This document shows, piece by piece, positions 6,246-8,348 of a stretch of DNA of 8,348 bases (positions are counted from its first letter, which is position 1; the number at the start of each line of letters is the position of its first letter). The notes beneath the pieces are model-generated. The model saw only the letters and a list, made by a program, of their open reading frames with translations. It searched no databases and had not been told where the DNA came from. The position numbers and the translations under genes are program-made. Source of the DNA: Caryophanales bacterium UBA6879 (lineage in GTDB: Bacteria > Bacillota_I > Bacilli_A > RFN20 > CAG-288); the NCBI GenBank assembly GCA_002449135.1, contig DKCH01000044.1:25567-33914 (forward strand), in the 5' to 3' direction.

Positions 6246-6575
6246 TCAATCTAGCCAAGCTAGTTCTTTTTCAACTTCCCAAAAGCTTTTACCATCCCAT
6301 ATTTTAGCTTTTAAAAATTTTTCTCTTAAAGCATCTTCATTAGGGGCTTCCATTTTTAATTCTTTGTAATCTAAAAGATTACCATTTGAATCTAGAACAT
6401 TCTCATAGATTCTATTATCAATATTTTTAGCTCTCCATTTTCTAATCCAAAGATGCATTTCATGTTTATCATTAAAGGCTCCATCCAAGAAATAGATGTG
6501 ATCCTTGTAATAGATAGTAGCATCGGCATTCCACCATCCAGTATCTAAAAACTGACTGAGATTACCATTGATCAT
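6246..6575 (-). CDS. Hypothetical protein, partner of the preceding small gene
   Basis: I cannot name the family with certainty. The 109-residue protein is soluble, rich in tryptophan and acidic overall: DTGWWNADATIYYKDHIYFLDGA near the start suggests beta strands, LWIRKWRAKNIDN follows at about 42-54, and the C-terminus is WDGKSFWEVEKELAWLD. From memory, similar short proteins ending in FWEVEKELAWLD-like text occur in Firmicutes mobile elements; this is a recollection, not a search. Its ATG (with GGAGG upstream) lies inside the end of the previous gene, overlapping by 14 bases, so the two are translationally coupled and probably act together. Possible roles include the immunity or antitoxin half of a pair. 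The frame is intact, unlike genes upstream in the same element. It ends in TGA. Confidence 0.75.
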   Translation of the reverse strand: MINGNLSQFLDTGWWNADATIYYKDHIYFLDGAFNDKHEMHLWIRKWRAKNIDNRIYENVLDSNGNLLDYKELKMEAPNEDALREKFLKAKIWDGKSFWEVEKELAWLD

Positions 6576-6954
6576 ATCCTACATCCTCCAAATAATCTTT
6601 ATATTTTTTCTTAACTTCATTACTAATAAATTCAGGATCTTGGCGATCCAAGCCTGGCAAATAAAAATGCATATGCCATATGCTATGTAGCCTATCACCA
6701 TTATTTAAATTAGGTTCAGGATGATAGGCAATTTCAATAATTGGAATATGATTATTGCCATAAATCCTCATGGCGTGAAAAACACCTTTTTTGTATATAA
6801 TATACACAGCATTAGCAGAATGGGAATAATCAGGCATTGAATGATTTCTTCCAATACCTTCTATTATCTTTTCATTATGTTGAAGAATATTGATAGTTTC
6901 ATACTCTTCATCCATAATACGACCATTTTTAGCAACAGCTCCTCTTGATGACAT
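6562..6954 (-). CDS. Hypothetical protein, first gene of the intact accessory pair
   Basis: This is a 130-residue soluble protein of unknown function starting MSSRGAVAKNGR. It has a central segment NAVYIIYKKGVFHAMRIY (about 49-66), then IIEIAYHPEPNLNNGDR and IWHMHFYLPGLDR, rich in histidines that could bind metal or act in catalysis, and a helical tail ending GYDQW. The frame is open up to an ATG at 6984, but AAGGAGG at 6964-6970 sits 9 bases before the ATG at 6954, which I choose as the start. The extra upstream codons overlap a likely tail of the DUF4417 gene. It shares 14 bases with the following gene. The layout, with two small overlapping cytoplasmic proteins in a mobile element, is like toxin-immunity or toxin-antitoxin pairs, but no known toxin motif is certain. 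Confidence 0.75.
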   Translation of the reverse strand: MSSRGAVAKNGRIMDEEYETINILQHNEKIIEGIGRNHSMPDYSHSANAVYIIYKKGVFHAMRIYGNNHIPIIEIAYHPEPNLNNGDRLHSIWHMHFYLPGLDRQDPEFISNEVKKKYKDYLEDVGYDQW

Positions 6955-6955
6955 A

Positions 6956-7666
6956 TCAATTAGCCTCCTTATATATGCTTCCATCCCAATTAAACAATTT
7001 TATTTGATTTCTTTAAGATAATTGTTTTTTACCACCAAAAGTCTCTTCATATGGGATTATACATACATCATTAGGAATCCCAACTATATTTTGACCTACA
7101 CATATTTGTCTTGAATTAGGAAACCTTTTTCTTAATTCCAAAAGGCCTTTTAAAAATATAGGTCTAGAAATATCATTATTTACTCCTAGAGTAGATATAA
7201 AGAAAGTTGACCCATCTTTAAGACCTGCAAAACAAATATCATAAGTATCCCCATACACTCATCCTACAGTTGGATAGACTTTTATACCATAACTTTGAAG
7301 ATATCTTCCAAACCAGCGAGACTTTGCAGTAGCTTGAATAATAGACCATTTATTCATTCCAGGATGCATACTGAAATCAAGTGATGTGGCTCCGTAATAT
7401 CCAGATATCTTTTGTATAAATTTCATAGGATTATCGTATTCTTTTTCTAATGAGTTATCAAAAAGAAATGAATGAACTATTTTACGTTCTTTATCTATAT
7501 CACTTTTTGAAACGTTAGCAGGATTAATTAAGAACAACTTGCTCCCCATCAAAGAAATAGGCAATTCTTCCTTTTCAATGAAAGGAATATCAAAAATATC
7601 CTTTCCCCAACCAATTGGTTCAGGTCGCATTACATTGGTAAATTCCTGTGTGTTATAAATAGGCAT
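6956..7666 (-). pseudogene. DUF4417-family protein gene with two in-frame stops
   Basis: The frame reads as one DUF4417-like protein of about 236 codons. DUF4417 proteins are found mostly in phages and integrative elements and have no established biochemical role. Family-like stretches are GATSLDFSMHPGM, SRWFGRYLQSYGIKVYPTVG, then GDTYDICFAGLKDGSTFFISTLG and IFLKGLLELRKRFP. A TGA at 7259-7261 falls right after PTVG, where the family usually has tryptophan. Coding continues in the same frame (VYGDTYDICF). A second stop, TAA at 7013-7015, is followed by 18 more codons in frame (including IKLFNWDG, like family C-termini) to a TGA at 6956, one base before the next gene. AAGGAG at 7677-7682 precedes the ATG at 7666. 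I infer nonsense mutation; expression as two fragments (7259-7666 and 7013-7258, the latter from a GTG) or stop readthrough cannot be excluded. Confidence 0.7.
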
Positions 7667-7707
7667 AAATTAAAAGCTCCTTTTGTTATTAAAGCAACCT
7701 TTGATAT

Positions 7708-7733
7708 ATAATCTCTATTGGTCCTGAGATTAT
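7708..7733 (-). repeat. Inverted repeat upstream of the DUF4417 gene (hairpin 2)
   Basis: ATAATCTC (7708-7715) and GAGATTAT (7726-7733) are perfect 8-base arms around a 10-base loop. It lies 42 bases upstream of the DUF4417 gene start, after the stronger hairpin at 7746-7775. No T-run follows on either strand, so it is not a standard terminator. Confidence 0.5.
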
Positions 7734-7745
7734 TTCTTAAGGTCT

Positions 7746-7775
7746 TGACCAAGTCACTGGCAGGTGTCTTGGTCA
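7746..7775. repeat. Strong inverted repeat (hairpin 1), about 53% GC
   Basis: Arms at 7746-7757 and 7764-7775 pair in 11 of 12 positions (one T-T mismatch, 7754 with 7767) around the loop TGGCAG. Sixteen of its 30 bases are G or C, far above the surroundings. On the plus strand it is followed by TTTTATTTTTT (7776-7786), as in a terminator, but no plus-strand gene ends here. On the minus strand it sits between immA and the DUF4417 gene. It may be an RNA regulatory structure, a terminator for an antisense transcript, or a recombination or transposon-end remnant. Confidence 0.7.
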
Positions 7776-7798
7776 TTTTATTTTTTATGAATTTTATT

Positions 7799-8323
7799 TT
7801 ATCTAGTTTGGGCTGCCGACATAGTAACATGATATTTCCTCCTTATCTCTTTAGATGTAAGATTTTGGCACTGCTCATATGGCATGAGAAATTCTGAAGC
7901 AAAGGTATTAGCCTGCCATTCAGGATCTTCAAAAATTTTTTGAATGACAAAAGAAGTTGTTCTTGAAAAATTCATTAAATTTAAAACTCTATGAAGAACA
8001 AAATGTCCTATTTCATGCGCAATTGTGAAATTTGCTCTACAATACCTTTTGTGAGTAGCTTGCTCTATTACAGATTCTTTGAAATAAATAGTTCCAGTCG
8101 TTATATTTGTTTTAGCTTCTTCCATTATTTCAAAGACAGAATCATCATCAGGCAATACTACATAGTTAAATTCAAATCCAGAAAGTTTAAAAGTAAGAAT
8201 GTCTAGTACCTTAACCATACTGATACTCTTATTATTATTTACTTATAAAAGTTTTTCTCTAACAAAATTAGCAACGTTTCTTATATCTATAATTTTCAGT
8301 GGTTTAGCTATTTTATTTGTCAT
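7799..8323 (-). pseudogene. immA: ImmA/IrrE-family metallopeptidase gene with an in-frame stop near the 5' end
   Basis: ImmA/IrrE (DUF955) zinc peptidases cleave cognate repressors in phages and integrative elements. The zinc-binding HEIGH motif is in FTIAHEIGHFVLH (about 64-76 counted from the ATG at 8218), and the downstream EWQANTFASEFLMPYE supplies the usual third ligand region. The longest uninterrupted frame starts at 8218 (139 residues), but the natural start looks to be 8323, which has AGGAGG just upstream. From there 26 codons read in frame (M, then TNKIAKPLKIIDIRNVANF and onward) to a TAA at 8243-8245, after which the same frame continues through the ATG at 8218. Such peptidases normally carry extra N-terminal residues, so the TAA looks like a nonsense mutation. 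The 3' end (SAAQTR then stop) is also shorter than usual. Reinitiation at 8218 could still give a protein with the active site. Confidence 0.75.
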
Positions 8324-8348
8324 CATTACCTCCTAAATATCTCATAAT
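8313..8348 (-). CDS. Possible C-terminal tail of a gene upstream of immA (partial)
   Basis: From the window edge one minus-strand frame reads IMRYLGGNDDK and stops at TAA (8313-8315), overlapping the likely immA start (8323) by 11 bases. In many elements the gene directly upstream of and overlapping immA encodes its target, an XRE-type helix-turn-helix repressor. The position fits that, but eleven residues cannot prove it. Confidence 0.35.
   Translation of the reverse strand: MMRYLGGNDDK

Noticed and set aside
6955..6984. Upstream extension of the 130-residue accessory gene to an ATG at 6984
   Set aside because: The added codons include the AAGGAGG that serves the ATG at 6954 and overlap the probable DUF4417 tail.
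7630..7830. A 66-codon minus-strand frame starting MLLCRQPKLDKI, with AGGAGG 7 bases before its ATG
   Set aside because: It overlaps the end of immA and the start of the DUF4417 gene. Its ribosome binding site is made of the two AGG arginine codons of immA, and the middle codes through both hairpins. It has no protein-like composition and no recognisable family. It may be only the shifted continuation of immA.
7991..8206. A 71-codon plus-strand frame opposite immA
   Set aside because: It lies antisense to the conserved HEIGH region and has a low-complexity, phenylalanine- and serine-rich translation expected of a shadow.
1..8348. CRISPR array, tRNA, rRNA, insertion sequence or diversity-generating repeat
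   Set aside because: No regularly spaced repeats, cloverleaf with a T-loop, transposase motif, or template-like near-repeat was seen on either strand by eye.

Overview
The window reads as AT-rich DNA (roughly 25-30% GC by eye) from an anaerobic low-GC Gram-positive bacterium, Bacillota or a Mollicutes-like relative. The grounds are a [FeFe] hydrogenase, a flavodiiron protein, a bacterial ferritin, strong AGGAGG ribosome binding sites and the Bacillus-style rpsP-khpA-rimM-trmD order. TGG is the tryptophan codon throughout, and TGA ends the tetR gene and the last accessory gene, so I assume the standard bacterial code. I cannot name the genus.

Layout. At 1-1222 (+) a few codons of an unknown upstream gene precede a compact [FeFe] hydrogenase made of the catalytic H-domain only. 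A symmetrical terminator at 1226-1248 separates it from a convergent operon at 1247-3126 (-): rpsP, khpA, rimM, trmD. This operon has a clear promoter (TTGACA, 17 bp, TATTAT) and an unusual internal terminator between khpA and rimM. Next, at 3209-6036 (-), lies a redox and iron group: ferritin, a TetR-type regulator, a flavodiiron protein (FprA) and a small four-helix membrane protein. These could protect oxygen-sensitive enzymes such as the hydrogenase by reducing O2 (or NO) and storing iron safely.

From about 6246 to the right edge (-) the window is accessory DNA, probably the edge of a prophage or integrative element. In transcription order it holds the possible tail of a gene before immA, an ImmA/IrrE metallopeptidase gene with an in-frame stop, a structured non-coding segment, a DUF4417 gene with two in-frame stops, and two intact overlapping small genes of unknown function. 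Coding continues in the same frame on both sides of each stop, and all three stops can be explained by single C:G to T:A changes. I read this as an element losing its control genes while one small gene pair stays open.

No tRNA, rRNA, CRISPR array, integrase or complete insertion sequence was seen. The most interesting items are the intact two-gene cassette beside decayed element genes, the hairpins in front of the DUF4417 gene, the terminator inside the ribosomal operon, and the stand-alone hydrogenase domain with altered H-cluster motifs.
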